A stretch of 64,000 nt of DNA, taken from the NCBI GenBank assembly GCA_013399855.1, contig VXAY01006252.1, forward strand, positions 186,001 through 250,000, written 5' to 3'. The notes below the pieces were generated by a model. It saw only the letters and a list, made by a program, of their open reading frames with translations, had not been told where the DNA came from and made no database searches. This DNA comes from Oxyruncus cristatus. Its lineage: Eukaryota > Chordata > Aves > Passeriformes > Cotingidae. Of the stretch, positions 39,401-50,500 are shown one piece after another. Made by a program: the position numbers and the translations under genes. Position 1 is the stretch's first letter; each line of letters opens with the position of its first letter.

Positions 39401-42400
39401 AAAGTGAAAGCAGTGTGAGCAAAGCAAGGAGTTTCTCATCTCTGCCATCCTTCCATGAAAATGGTGCCGTTCAGCTTGCTGGGAGTCACGGCCAATTCTT
39501 CCCTGATGTTATGTCAGCTAAAGGCCTTTTAATATTTCAGCAAATAAGAATGATTTAGTGCCATTTCCTCATGCAATATCGAAACTAAGAATATCAACCA
39601 TACACTGTATAGAACTTGCTTTCTAATGTACACAAAACACAGAAACCAACTGAAATTACATATAAAATTAAGCCTAAGGGTAAACTCTTTTCTATATGCA
39701 CATGTGCTATTTATAACTCCTAAATTTATTTTCTGGTAGAAAGTTTAAGGAAAGCATATGCAACATCCCCAAATTGCTTACACTACAGCGCTGTTTTTAG
39801 GAAACAGTTTGGGGAAGAAAAAAGGTCTGCTCTTTAATTTTTATTCCTTGAGGATGTCATAGCCAGTTGAAGAATAAGGAGTGAAATGAAAATACCTTGA
39901 ATCAGATGTTTTCTGAAGCCTTTCTTTTTACAGTTCTTTGACATGTCTTCTTGAGAGACTGTGAAGGACTTCAGAGTTGTCACAGTGATTTGTGGATGCC
40001 AAAAAAAAAATAAGAAAACTTTAGGAATAAAATCCTGGAACAAATGTTTTAATTTGTCCACTGTGGTATGGTCAGTGCAGAATAATTAATGTTTGTGAGA
40101 TTCCTGAAGAACAAGGGCAATAGTCACAGAGAAGGTTTCTTTTACTCTGTTTCACAGACTAACTCACCAAGTTGAAACGATAGAGCAAACTAGATTGCTG
40201 GGAAACATAGTATTGCCAGGCTGTTGATACAAGCAATTAGTGAAAAAAACTATGTAAAATAAATTTTGCTCTAAAGTGAAGGAAATTGTACAAGAATTTG
40301 AGTCTGGAAACATCTGAATATGTCTTCATGTATTGTTTTACTTGCAGGCCTAGGGGCACAAATACCAAACCTAATGGGAAAAGCTCTGAAGTTTTTGTAA
40401 CTAAAAGCTTTCAAAAAATGCACTGGAAATAAAACTAAATGCAATAGCTTCAGAGAAACAAGAGTTGGCAGCATCTAAGAGACCAAATATCTCTTAGAAG
40501 ATATTTTGCAAGAATCTGGAATAGTTGGTCAGATAAAGAAGTTCACAGGAATAGAAATGCACCCTCAAAGAGAAATTGCATAAATATAAAAAATTTGAGC
40601 ACTGGCCTATTGAGGGCTAAATTGCTAGAGATGATGGGTGATGTTTAGTTTGCAAAACTAAACAGATGGGAGAAAGCAGTAAGCAAGTGGGAATGAAGTG
40701 AAAAAAAGGAAGAAGTGTTAGGTCAGTGCTCAAGCCACTAGGACCAGAACTCACTGCATGGCACATTCCAGCTCTCATTTTCAGCTTCTTGGCCCTTTCT
40801 TTATCCACTGTTTCTATTATTATGATTTGTAAATGGAAACCAGCCAGATCCAAGGCGTTCTAAAGAAAGGCTTCATAATCTTGGCAGTTTGTATGTTACT
40901 TTTACAGAGGAAGGGACTAATAGAAGAGAATCTTCTAGAAAGTGATGTGTATTTTGATTTCTGTTTTCTAACCTGTCTTCCTTCCCTGTTTGGCAAAGGA
41001 AGAGTCCTTTCTTGATCAAGTAATGTTTCCCAAAAAGAGTTATAAAACAGCGGAGAGAGCTGCTTTCATGAGTCTGTGCAGAGGATGGCTTTATCCAACC
41101 CTCCATCTCCTCACAGCATTGCTGGCATGGGATGCATAAAGCTCTGGCACCTCGTGGAGAGCAGTGGTACAGGAAGTGGCAAAGGAAGGGGAAATGGAGC
41201 CTTAAAAGCTCTGCAAGTCTGGCATCGTTTTGAAAGCCTTGGTGTTGAGCAGCTACACTATCTATAGGATCTTGCCTTCTTAAGTTTACTGGGAATTTAT
41301 GACAGAGAAAGAAACAAACTGCTGTAGAAGACACTTTGTCAGAAAGACTCCATCCTTTTATGACTTTTTGATTATGCTTTTATATGAGCATAATCTGTTA
41401 AACTGCACATAATCTGACCACTGTGATCTTAAATTAAAGCATTTTTCCTTTTCTCCCTTTATAAATACATTTTTGGCCTTTTTTTGCCTCCCTTTAAGGA
41501 ACGAATGAGTTCGTGAACTTTATTGATAAACAACGTTACTCCTATCTGGACTTTTGTTTTCTTTCAAGAGTTTTGCTGAGACATCTGTAGTTGAATCTTC
41601 ATGATTTTGGACATATACTATTCAAACTATTCCTTTTTTCCTAGCTCCTAATATGGCAAAGCCATTCCTACTCAGTCATGCTCATAAACATTTGCATAAA
41701 GTGAATTGTGTACTTGAACTGGGGCCTCCGACATATCCTGTTTGATATAGTAGACCTCATAAAAACAAAGACAAGACAGATGCAATTTGTGCCTGTCTGG
41801 GAGTGAAGTGCTTCTCTTCTTCACTCACATAAGCATCACAGTCTGGCAGAGAGCAGAACATCTGGGTACTGCCTGCTTTTGAACCAGCCATGACAGAGGA
41901 GGAATTCTTTTATAATGCAATTAACTAGTAAGTGTGAGAAAACCATACTGGTAAAATATAAATAGTTTCTGAACATTCCAAAGCATTTTTTGGCTCTGGT
42001 TGTAGCTCTGAAAGGCTATATGCAGATTCTGAAAATTCTCTGCCTGTAGTGCAAATTCCACCAAAACTAAAAGTGTGAAGAGTGGCTGAGAAGGTTTAAA
42101 TTTTTTTTTATTAACAAGCAAGCAGGAAATGCCTGGAAAAGGGAAAGGGACCTACAAAATTGCCTTTTTTTTTTTTTTTTCCTAGCACATGGGTGCAGAA
42201 GCACTTAGGCCAGGTCAATGTACTTTCCATTAAACTCTCAGTTAAAACGTAAACACGTCTTAGGGTAAAAGCTACAATCCATGATTCTGGTCTCCCTAGT
42301 GAGTGTGCTGTGAGGCCATATTAAGTCCTTTTCTCTTTTCTGGCTCTGAAAAGCTTTCTTATGGTGAAAACCTTCTCAATAGAAAGGTGAAGAAACCCCA

Positions 42401-43839
42401 GCAGCCAATTTCTTGGTGTCAGCAATAGCATCTGGAGGTCTGATATGAGCTTGGACAGCATCTTGATCTTCAACATGCTGCAGCCTTTGCTTTGAAAGAT
42501 ACCCACATTTATCCAAATCTATCTTCTCATCCATTGCTGAAGTGGGTGGAGGTCAAATAAGCTGGGAATCTTGGATAGAAATTGATTTATTACATTGAGT
42601 ACCTCCCTGCAGTCCAGTCCAGTCCAGGTACCAGTAGTAGGGGAAGCTGCTCAGGTGTGTCCTTGCTCCTTTTTGGTCAGCTGTCACGTCTGATTCCTGT
42701 GCATGTCCTGTGAAGTACCACACTCTCCATCTTCTCACTGGTGAGTTGCCAGTGCCAAAATTTGGGTTAACCCTTTTCAGGGAATATGGGCCTAAGCACA
42801 CAGGAAAGGCAAACTCTGCATGGCTTAGCTAAGGGTGAATCATGTAAAGTCTGTGTTGGTGGAAAGAACTGAGCCTGGATTTCTGGCAATCAGCTTATAT
42901 TGCTGGACCATCCTGCATTTACACACACAGACGTAAAGGATGGTCTTAAACGAGAAAATTTATGATTTATAGCAAAGAAAAAAATATGTCAAATTGTGTT
43001 TCTTGTATGACACGCGACAGTGAACACAGAGAAAACACTGAATTCCCTTCATTAAAATTTAACAGTGTAAATATGACCTATCACAAAGATTCAGTGAAGA
43101 CAGTAGTCCTTTAAAGGAGAACTGAACCATTTAGGTCAGGGGATTTTTCTACCATTATTTTTTAAAGGAGAAAAACAATAGCAAGGTGGCCAGCCAGAAA
43201 GCCTGGGGGAATCATTCACGTTCAAGGTGTTAGTACTAAAAGGCACAATAGGAAGCAGATGTGTAGAAAAACAAAATAAAACTGCAGGCAGGAAGGAGTA
43301 CCTCAGGCTACGACTGTTCCTACTGTTTCTAGTTAATGAGAACTCCACAAGGAATTACTGATTTAATTACAGCTCACAGGCAACATGTTAGCTTATCTTT
43401 TCTAAATTATGCATTAGAAGTGTATGTAGCAAATGTAGGCTTTTGTGTGATTCAACAGCTAACAAGGAGGAGGAGACCTTTGATATTAAAAATATTCAGT
43501 CTGCAAATGGCATGGTGCCAGCTGTCCAGAGAAGAGCAAAATTCTGTGTGGCAACATATTTCATGACACGAGGTGGTAGTTGGATATAGCTCAGGGGCTT
43601 TCCCTGTGCTTGTAAAGTCAGTTTCTAGGGCTGAATTAGGGTTACCCAAATTAATTTCTCTGTCTACATTACAGCACATATGGTAGGTTCTAGATCAAGA
43701 TACACTGAAATTATGATCAGACCTGAAACAAATACTTTGGGTGAGATTTCAGGTCATTCCCAAGCTTATATGAAACAGGGATTGTTGCAGAAATAGGACT
43801 AAATCCTTGACTTCTAGGCTGAAGAACCCACGTTTGTAA
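36416..43839. other. Unique noncoding DNA, no gene recognised
   Basis: Contains (GGAT)n at 37859-37872, T runs at 38043-38062 and 42165-42180, and a small inverted repeat GATTATGCT/AGCATAATC at 41370-41395. The 153-codon minus-strand frame at 40873-41334 has no recognisable motif. The frame at 37038-37295 reads as a hydrophobic peptide with one or two membrane-like segments, but T-rich DNA yields such peptides by chance. A less AT-rich segment at 39180-39480 with TTTTTAATTAGCG is discussed as a possible regulatory element. Confidence 0.5.
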
Positions 43840-44337
43840 GCTATTTTAGAGCCCATTTCCATATTCAGATAACAAAAAAATTTAGATTACAAGGATATTG
43901 TAGGAAATGTAACCCAGAGATTTTCCGTACTTTCTGCTCCTCTCACTGGCATGATCCAAAAAAAGGAGAATGTAGAAGAGTCAAAGAAAACAAGTCTGGT
44001 GATATTAAATGGTCTCCTGAATGCAAAAGATGCCGTTAGGAACATTAAAGTAAATTTATGTACAGCTCCTGTGTGTCAGGGCTCAAATTTTTCCAAAAAC
44101 TTTATTGTTCGACCGGATGTGTCAGAAACTAAACTGAGTGCAATTCAATGCCAAGAAACTGATGGTAAAGAGCATCTAGCACTATATATCACTGAGAAAT
44201 CATTCCAGAGGGGATAAAGATATGCAACGGTTGGAAACAAAAAAGTAAGTTTCCCTATAAAGTGGGCTTAAGAAGCACTTTTCTGTTATTTCTTACAAAA
44301 ATTCATCTTAGTAAAAGATTATGGGCTCCCAGTATGA
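43840..44337 (+). pseudogene. Fossil Ty3/gypsy retrotransposon, RT end plus RNase H
   Basis: Conceptual translation matches, in order, the end of a Ty3/gypsy reverse transcriptase and its RNase H. FRLQGYCRK (43881-43907) fits the conserved G-Y-Y-R motif. After a frameshift near 43920, FSVLSAPLTGM (43921-43953) fits the APLT block. LCTAPVCQGSNFSKNFIV (44056-44109) and DVSETKLSAI (44116-44145) fit the start of RNase H with its first catalytic Asp retained. DGKEHLALYI (44158-44187) follows, then RYATV (44218-44232), IKWA (44257-44268) and KFILVKDY (44299-44322). The frame is broken by stops at 44215, 44269 and 44335 plus the frameshift. About 165 codons are traceable. The spacing of the blocks is that of the intact family, so the match is unlikely to be chance. 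No catalytic YxDD, integrase, gag or LTR was found nearby. Gypsy elements are not active in birds, so this is an old insertion. Confidence 0.85.
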
Positions 44338-45084
44338 ATGAATATAAAGAAGGAAAAGGGACATATTAGATAGCTTTTGATGCCAGGCAACGTGTCACAG
44401 CAGTAGCGTAGTTTTGGGCACAGACCTGCACAGGCACTCCTGGCAGGTAAGGGTATTTATCTCCAGGGTTTTGCCAATTAAGGAAGTCCCATATTGATGC
44501 ATGTATCAAGTTTTTTTAATTTTTTTTTTTTTCCTGTGTGAGGACAGATTTTAGAGCATGTTAAAGAGATTTCCATGTCAGGATTATTCTGACATTTGTT
44601 CCACATGAGATGGAAAAGGGCCAAGATGGAAAAGCTGGAGGGAAAAAACATCCTTCCAGGAGGGAAGCATTTGAGGCATTACAGAGGCTTCCCTCCCAGT
44701 GTTTTGCTTTGTTCCCTTAACATAAGAAGGACAGGGGGCAGCTCAGACCCACTCATCCTGTTTGTCACTCTAATTAAATGTTTGTTGCCTGGGTACTGTG
44801 CCACTCAAATAGTCCTTGGAGTGTTTTTTGTGTGTGCACTGGGCTGGGGGGCAGCTGGTGGCTCTCCTCCCCTCCTACACGTTCCACAGCCTCTAGGCAT
44901 GTAAGTGGTTTATATAATTCTGTGTGTGCAATATGGAATCAGCTTTGGACCAGCAAATAGATATTAGTTTGTCAGAAGCATCATACAGACACATGCACGT
45001 GCGTGTGTAAATTTAGAAATATAAATGAATATTGGCTCAGTGAAGCTGTCTAAGGTGATTGCAAAGTCCTCATTAGTTCTCACT
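44338..45084. other. Unclassified stretch downstream of the gypsy relic
   Basis: Could hold further decayed gypsy sequence, but no later RNase H or integrase block is readable. A plus-strand frame at 44596-44904 is unrecognised. A 12-base T run lies at 44521-44532. Confidence 0.45.
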
Positions 45085-45199
45085 GATCACAGAATCACAG
45101 AATGGTTTGGGTTGGAAGGGATTATTAAAGGTCCTCTGTTCTACCTCACTGAAATGAGCAGGGACATCTTTGACTAGACCAGATTGCTCAGGACCTCTT
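45085..45199 (-). mobile_element. CR1 LINE 3' end fragment
   Basis: ATCACAGAATCACAGAATGG followed by GTTTGGGTTGGAAGGGA, then a worn GGGACATCT-ACTAGACCAGATTGCTCA block, is the reverse complement of the CR1 3' terminus. About 115 bases remain. Confidence 0.88.
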
Positions 45200-45587
45200 C
45201 ATTCTTACATGGGTCCTTTCATGCCGAACGAGCTGCAAATATTTTCTCAGGCTCACTGAATAAATGTCTAGCATGGAGAAAGGTAGTGGAGAGCTGTAAC
45301 TGAACAGTCTGATTCATGGACTACAATGTCACACTGGAGATAATTATAATTTCTAATATATTACTAATGTATTACAGCAGGACAAGGCTAATTACGTTAG
45401 GACAGAAAGCTGTTCTTGGTTTGTTTTTTCTTGGTTGTTTGAATTATGTTTATTTAGAAGAGAAAGGATCCTAAATGACATTTCCATTGCCAAAAGTTAG
45501 ACATTATAGTCCACAAATAAACATCTAGACAGCCAAATTTTTATTAAGTTTTCAAAACTCAGACAATAAACTACTTCCTCTCCACAG

Positions 45588-45656
45588 GTGACTTATGAGG
45601 AACTGAATCGGGATTGCGATGTTGCTTATAACTTAGTTTTAAAAGATCCCTCCTGA
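45588..45656 (+). other. Candidate terminal coding exon (unidentified gene)
   Basis: After a good acceptor (CTACTTCCTCTCCACAG ending at 45587) the phase-0 frame reads VTYEELNRDC, then DVAYN, and ends LVLKDPS before a TGA stop at 45654-45656. The acidic, mixed composition looks like genuine protein. Downstream sequence could be a 3' UTR: an AATAAA lies at 45869-45874, about 210 bases past the stop. The exon candidate at 29251-29316 ends in the matching phase. I do not recognise the protein, and I could not place other exons with confidence, so this remains a hypothesis. An alternative is a chance open stretch of 22 codons after a splice-like signal. Confidence 0.3.
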
Positions 45657-46437
45657 AAACCAAAGTGAACTCCAAAGGACAAAGTTCCCAAGCCAGCTGA
45701 TGCTCCCTGTGGATGTTGTACAATGCAGTTCAGCTGGTTGTACTGAGTGGAGTGATATTTATTTCTCCCTTTGCTTCAACTGACTGAATGAATTACGGTT
45801 TAAACTGTATATTTGCTCTAGAATTTCATCTAATTCCACTCTCATTGCAGCACAACATTTAAGCATAAAATAAAATAGTAAACTCAATATTTCCAAGTCC
45901 ATGGCTTGTTGACATTGAACCTCACACAGTCCTTATACCGACGGCATGGCGCTATTAGATCAACAATACCAGCTGTTTTTTTAATTCTCTTGGGAGCCAA
46001 AATTTAAATAAAGCTAAATATTAGGTCTGTGCTTAGATCTGTTCTATAAATATTGTCATTAATTTAGAAGACATTTGTTTTGAGGGTTTTTTACATTTAA
46101 TTTTTACTGTTGATCTTTACGATCTTGCGTTTGTCATTGTTTTTAAGGTACTCATAATAAGTGTTTTGTTTAGCATACTTTTTTAGTGCAATTTTTCTGC
46201 CATGATTTGATGTTTCTAGTATGCTTTGGGGTTTGTTTGCTTTGTCTCTGTAGTAATTTTAGTTACAGGCCCACATACTTTATGTCATTGTGTATGTCAG
46301 AATGAATAGGGGGCTGAGACTCTGAAGGATTTGGAATCACTTTCTTTTTTCTGGGTGTCTTGGTGATGGTTTTTGACCCCCAAAAGATTCAGTTATGTCA
46401 GTGATCCAAAGTGTTTCAAGCTCTCAAATGGGCAGAA
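45657..46437 (+). other. Possible 3' UTR and flanking DNA
   Basis: If the terminal exon is real, this is its 3' UTR up to a cleavage site after the AATAAA at 45869-45874. Beyond that the sequence is AT-rich, without repeats I recognise, up to the CR1 at 46438. Confidence 0.25.
45869..45874 (+). terminator. Candidate polyadenylation signal
   Basis: AATAAA about 210 bases past the TGA of the candidate terminal exon, followed by a GT-containing stretch (GGCTTGTTGAC at about 45904). Many chance AATAAA motifs exist in this AT-rich window. Confidence 0.25.
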
Positions 46438-46820
46438 AGAATCATGGAATGGTTTGGGTTGGAAAGGACCTTAAAGGTCATTTAGTTTCAACCCCACCGC
46501 CTTGGACAGGGACATCTGCCACTAGACCAAGCTGGCAAAGTCCAACCTGTCCTTAAACTTCCAGGGATAGGGCATCCACAGTTTCTCTGGGCAACCTGTG
46601 CAACTGTCTCACTACCCTCACAGTAAAGAATTTCTCCTAATATCTCAGCTAAACCTACTCTGTTTCAGTTTAGAGCAATTACCCCTGTCCTATCGCTACA
46701 TGCCCTTGCAAAAAGCCCATCTACAACTCTCCTTTAGCCCCTGCAGGTACTGGAAGGTGCTCTAAAGTCTCCCTGGAACCTTCACTTCTCCAGGCTGAAT
46801 AACCCCAGCTCTCTCAGCCA
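46438..46820 (-). mobile_element. CR1 LINE 3' fragment
   Basis: The segment starts with AGAATCATGGAATGGTTTGG and includes AAAGGACCTTAAAGGTCATT, GGGCATCCACAGTTTCTCTG, CTCACAGTAAAGAATTTCTC and TTCTCCAGGCTGAATAACCC, all reverse complements of the CR1 3' coding end and UTR. About 380 bases are left and the element is 5'-truncated near 46820. It belongs to the same broad type as the copy at 35665. Confidence 0.93.
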
Positions 46821-47160
46821 CGGTATGTTTTCTCTCAGTAGTAGGCGTAGTAGTTCAGTATGACAACATGTGGGGGAAGAAAACAGGCATGAATGCACAA
46901 GTATAATGTTATTTGCTAAAGCTAAATGTGTTTTATGCATGAAGATGCCAAGGATTAAACAGCATTTACTACCGGCAGGTGAGACATTCTCATAGCACAG
47001 CTGCCAAGGTATCCCACGTTATTTGTCCTTTAACACAGAGCTCACGTATCATGCAGGGACTGGCCCCCGCACACTCACTGTATTTCTGTCACAGGATGAT
47101 ATCAGGCTGCCCAGGTCCCACGGAAACCACAGCAGAGCCTCCCTGCCACTGCGCACCAGG
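46821..47160. other. Unique DNA between CR1 and CpG patch
   Basis: No element recognised. GC content rises toward 47100. Confidence 0.5.
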
Positions 47161-47345
47161 AAGGGCCAGCCGGGCGCCTGCGATTTCCCTCCTTGGGTTC
47201 TGGGATGCAGTACTTTTAAACAGCCGCGGTAACAGGAATAGAAAGCTGCTCCTCTGCAGCACAGGAACACCCGCGGAGCGATGGGGACGGCGGATCCCCC
47301 GCCGGTGCACTCCCGAGCCTGGGGTCACGGAGGGCCGGTACCAAC
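47161..47345. promoter_or_regulatory. CpG-rich patch (possible small CpG island)
   Basis: About 16 CpG dinucleotides occur in 185 bases, with high G+C, whereas the surrounding kilobases are CpG-poor. The densest part is 47221-47340 (CAGCCGCGG, CCCGCGGAGCG, GGACGGCGG, CCCGCCGG). A TTTTAAA sequence at 47214-47220 lies at its centre. A 128-codon plus-strand frame (46979-47365) spans the patch but is proline- and arginine-rich with no motif, as expected for GC-rich DNA. It could be a promoter or enhancer, or simply a GC-rich insertion. Confidence 0.4.
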
Positions 47346-47519
47346 GATTGCTTCACTTGAGTTAAAATCCAACTTGCTTATTTCACTGAAAGTGGAAAAT
47401 TAAGCCCACCTTTATGACAGAGAGCTCTTCAAGAGTGAACACCTGAGGCCAAGTGCCTTGACACCCTTCTGTGCGACTCAATGTGAAAATCAGAAGCAAA
47501 ATTAATTATTTGGCCCTTG

Positions 47520-47562
47520 CATCCCTTCACATGTCCTTTGGTCCGGGACATGTGAAGGGATG
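47520..47562. repeat. Perfect 17-bp inverted repeat with 9-base loop
   Basis: CATCCCTTCACATGTCC (47520-47536) is followed by TTTGGTCCG and the exact reverse complement GGACATGTGAAGGGATG (47546-47562). The perfect stem indicates recent origin or selection. Confidence 0.95.
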
Positions 47563-50500
47563 AAGCTTTGGCTTCGCATGCCACAGTGAGCCACTATTCC
47601 CCAAAGCTCAAATACTGTCTGTCTGTGGTGTTTCCTGGAAGATTAAGTTATCATTTTAGGCTGGAAGGTTATAATTTGCAGGACTTCACCAGAGATAACT
47701 GAGTTTTGTTTGTATTTGTGTCAAATGGGAACATGGATAAGATTTAACTGCACAAAAAGTATTAAGGAAGGATGAATGGCAATACTTAAGGAAGTATTAA
47801 TGAAGGCTGAAGCTTGAGAAGAGCTGGTGATATTCGAAGCTCAGTATTCCCACCATTTATACCACTGTAAATCCACAGGAATTGTACTCATATTTTCTAT
47901 CAAATGCAGAGAGACACACACAAAAAAATAGGAAACTGTGGGGGGAAATGCTGTCAGGGACAAAGCACCAAAAATAGATATAAAGGGCTTTATGTAGAAG
48001 AAAAAAGTTTAGAAATAAAGCCTGTGAAATATATGAAATATCAAATACCTTGGTTTATATGCATTTATTAAAAGAAGTACACAGTATACTCTAAATACCT
48101 GTGAGACTCATCTGGAATTAGTGATGTATTTCACTACATAAAGCAAATATGGAAAGAACTTGATTTCAGACTTTGCAGCAAATTAGAAAGATCAAGAATT
48201 TTCAGCTAGTGATTTAACTGGCTGCCAAATAATTCTTGAATATATGCAGCATTTCACAATCTGATTAGAAAAAATGAACTTATCAAGCTTATTTTTGCTT
48301 GTTTTATTAAAAATAGAATTGAGAATAAATAGGGGGTTTACTGCATTTTGTTATATAAAATCATGATTAAAATAACTGGAGGAGATTCTGAATGCATCCT
48401 ATTGCAGAAAAATGTAATTGCACACTGATGCTTAGTGTCAGGCAACATTTCTTCATGTATATATGATTTGGTGCCATTTTTCATGCGTGTTTGGAGTATA
48501 AAAAGGAATTAAATAGTGACTAAACAGTTTTGACCAGAGTGCTGTGCAGAGGTATGTGTTAGAGGGAAACTTCACCACCCCTCTCCATGCAGAGGGTGGT
48601 GAAAGCCTTTCTGCCCAGGCGGGTCTCTGGGCAGGAGCTGCATGTTCCTGTCTTGCCACCTAAACCTCTGTGGGCATTGTAGAACGTAAATATCTAATAC
48701 TTGTTACTCGGTCAGGCTATTCGGGGTAAAAGCATTTCGCCTCCTGAACCTTTTGTTTCTCCTGCTCTTTCAGTCACAGCCTTTTGTTTGTCACGTTTGT
48801 AGAGAGAGGTTCCAACGGGCTTTGGCAAAGATTCCTAGAAACACTATTTTCAGGTTTTAACAATCTCCTCTAGGAACACCATTGTCTCCCTGATCTGCCT
48901 AGAGCGGGTTTTTGAGGCTCCACCCTTACAGTCTTGTTTTTGTGATGCTTAAGTTTTGGGAAAAGAAACAGAAAATATCTGTCTAATGAACATCATCCAA
49001 GATTTAAAGACAACTCAGATTAGACATTGCAATTAAATCCTTAGCCTGAGAAATCCATGCTAAGCCTCTGAGCAGTATCAGCAGCAACAGGAAAAAGCTT
49101 TTCCTCTGTACTTCCCTCACATTAACTTGGGAAAGGCTTTTGCTGGTGAAACTGAAGTGGGATTTAGCACTGCAGGCTGGAGCAAAAAGGGTGCTGGGGA
49201 GGTAGGCTGATAAATCAATTTATCCCAGCTGAGGATTTGGCTCCTAATACATTGTTAGTTTAAGAGAGACATATTAAAATAATAAAAGTCAGTGAATCAA
49301 CAGTCTTCACAGCAAACCAAGTAGTTTTTGTTACAGAAAGTTCAATCCTCATAAGAAATTCTCTTTCTCCAAACATTTGGACATCATCTCTGTCTGCTGT
49401 GTCTTTTTGAGTTTCCTCTTTCTAATTCTGAGCAAATTGCTGCATAGAGCTACTTCCACGTGTCAGAGCCAGCGCTGAGCAGCAGCTGTAGTCAGGATAC
49501 ACCAGCCGATGCAGCCAGGGAAGAAGCAAGCCGATGTCAAGAGGATGCTCTTCCCTGGCTCTTTGTACAAAAAAATGCTTCCCTCCCTCTCACCTGCCCC
49601 AAATTAGTAAAATTTAACCAAATAAGTGTCTTTTGCTATACAAATAACCTTCTTTCTCTGGCATGGGTAGTCTGCAAGTAAATGCAGGCAGCACAAGGGA
49701 GTCTGTCAGACAGTAAACACTGGAAGCATTAGCAGGGAGCAGCCCTGGGTACTGCAGTTCTGCTGTGGTTGTCTGAAAGCTGCCTTCAAACTATCTTGTC
49801 CTGAGTGAGATTTGTCCAAGGGGAGAAAAAAAACATCTCCAATGCCTTTAATGATTGTTAACACAGATATGTAGGTCTTGGGACATAAAGTTCTTCATCA
49901 GTATTTGGAAGTAACAGAAGTTGACTACAGATATATCGGGAAAGTAAGGGGATATGCTCATAATCAGAATTCTTCTCCCATTATTCCACCTTTTTCGTCT
50001 TATACGTGATGGTTGGGTTCTGCTTTTGAAATGGAAATAAAAAGCTGTGGGTGAAATTAATGATACTTTTGTGAAAAGACAAAAAAAAAAAGGCAGCTAA
50101 TTTTAGAACAAAAATCATTGGTGTCCCATTTCACTCTATTATTTTCAGCAGTTAATCAGTTTTAATGAAAACATCTTCGATGGATAGGAGAAACTTTCTG
50201 GCAGCTAAAACTGGAGGAAGTTGACAGTGAATACATTAGTTGGAATGAATCATATGTTCTGTAGCTAGTGACCATATATTTTAAATTTGTATAACATCAG
50301 AGCTGGTAAGATTGTCGAGCTGTTCTGCTGAGTGTATTGAAGTTGATTCTTGAAAGCTGCAGGCAGAGACATTTGGTTTTTTCGAGCAGACAGAAACATT
50401 ATGTTTATTGTTGCTGTAGCTTAAATCCATCTGTCCTGACCCACAGAAAGGAAGCTTAAATATGGCCTGTATTTAAAACAGAAAAACTATGTGTATGTAT

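Noticed and set aside
40873..41334. 153-codon minus-strand frame
   Set aside because: No recognisable domain, and roughly the length expected by chance.
46979..47365. 128-codon frame over the CpG patch
   Set aside because: GC-rich DNA has few stops; the product is Pro/Arg-rich without motif.
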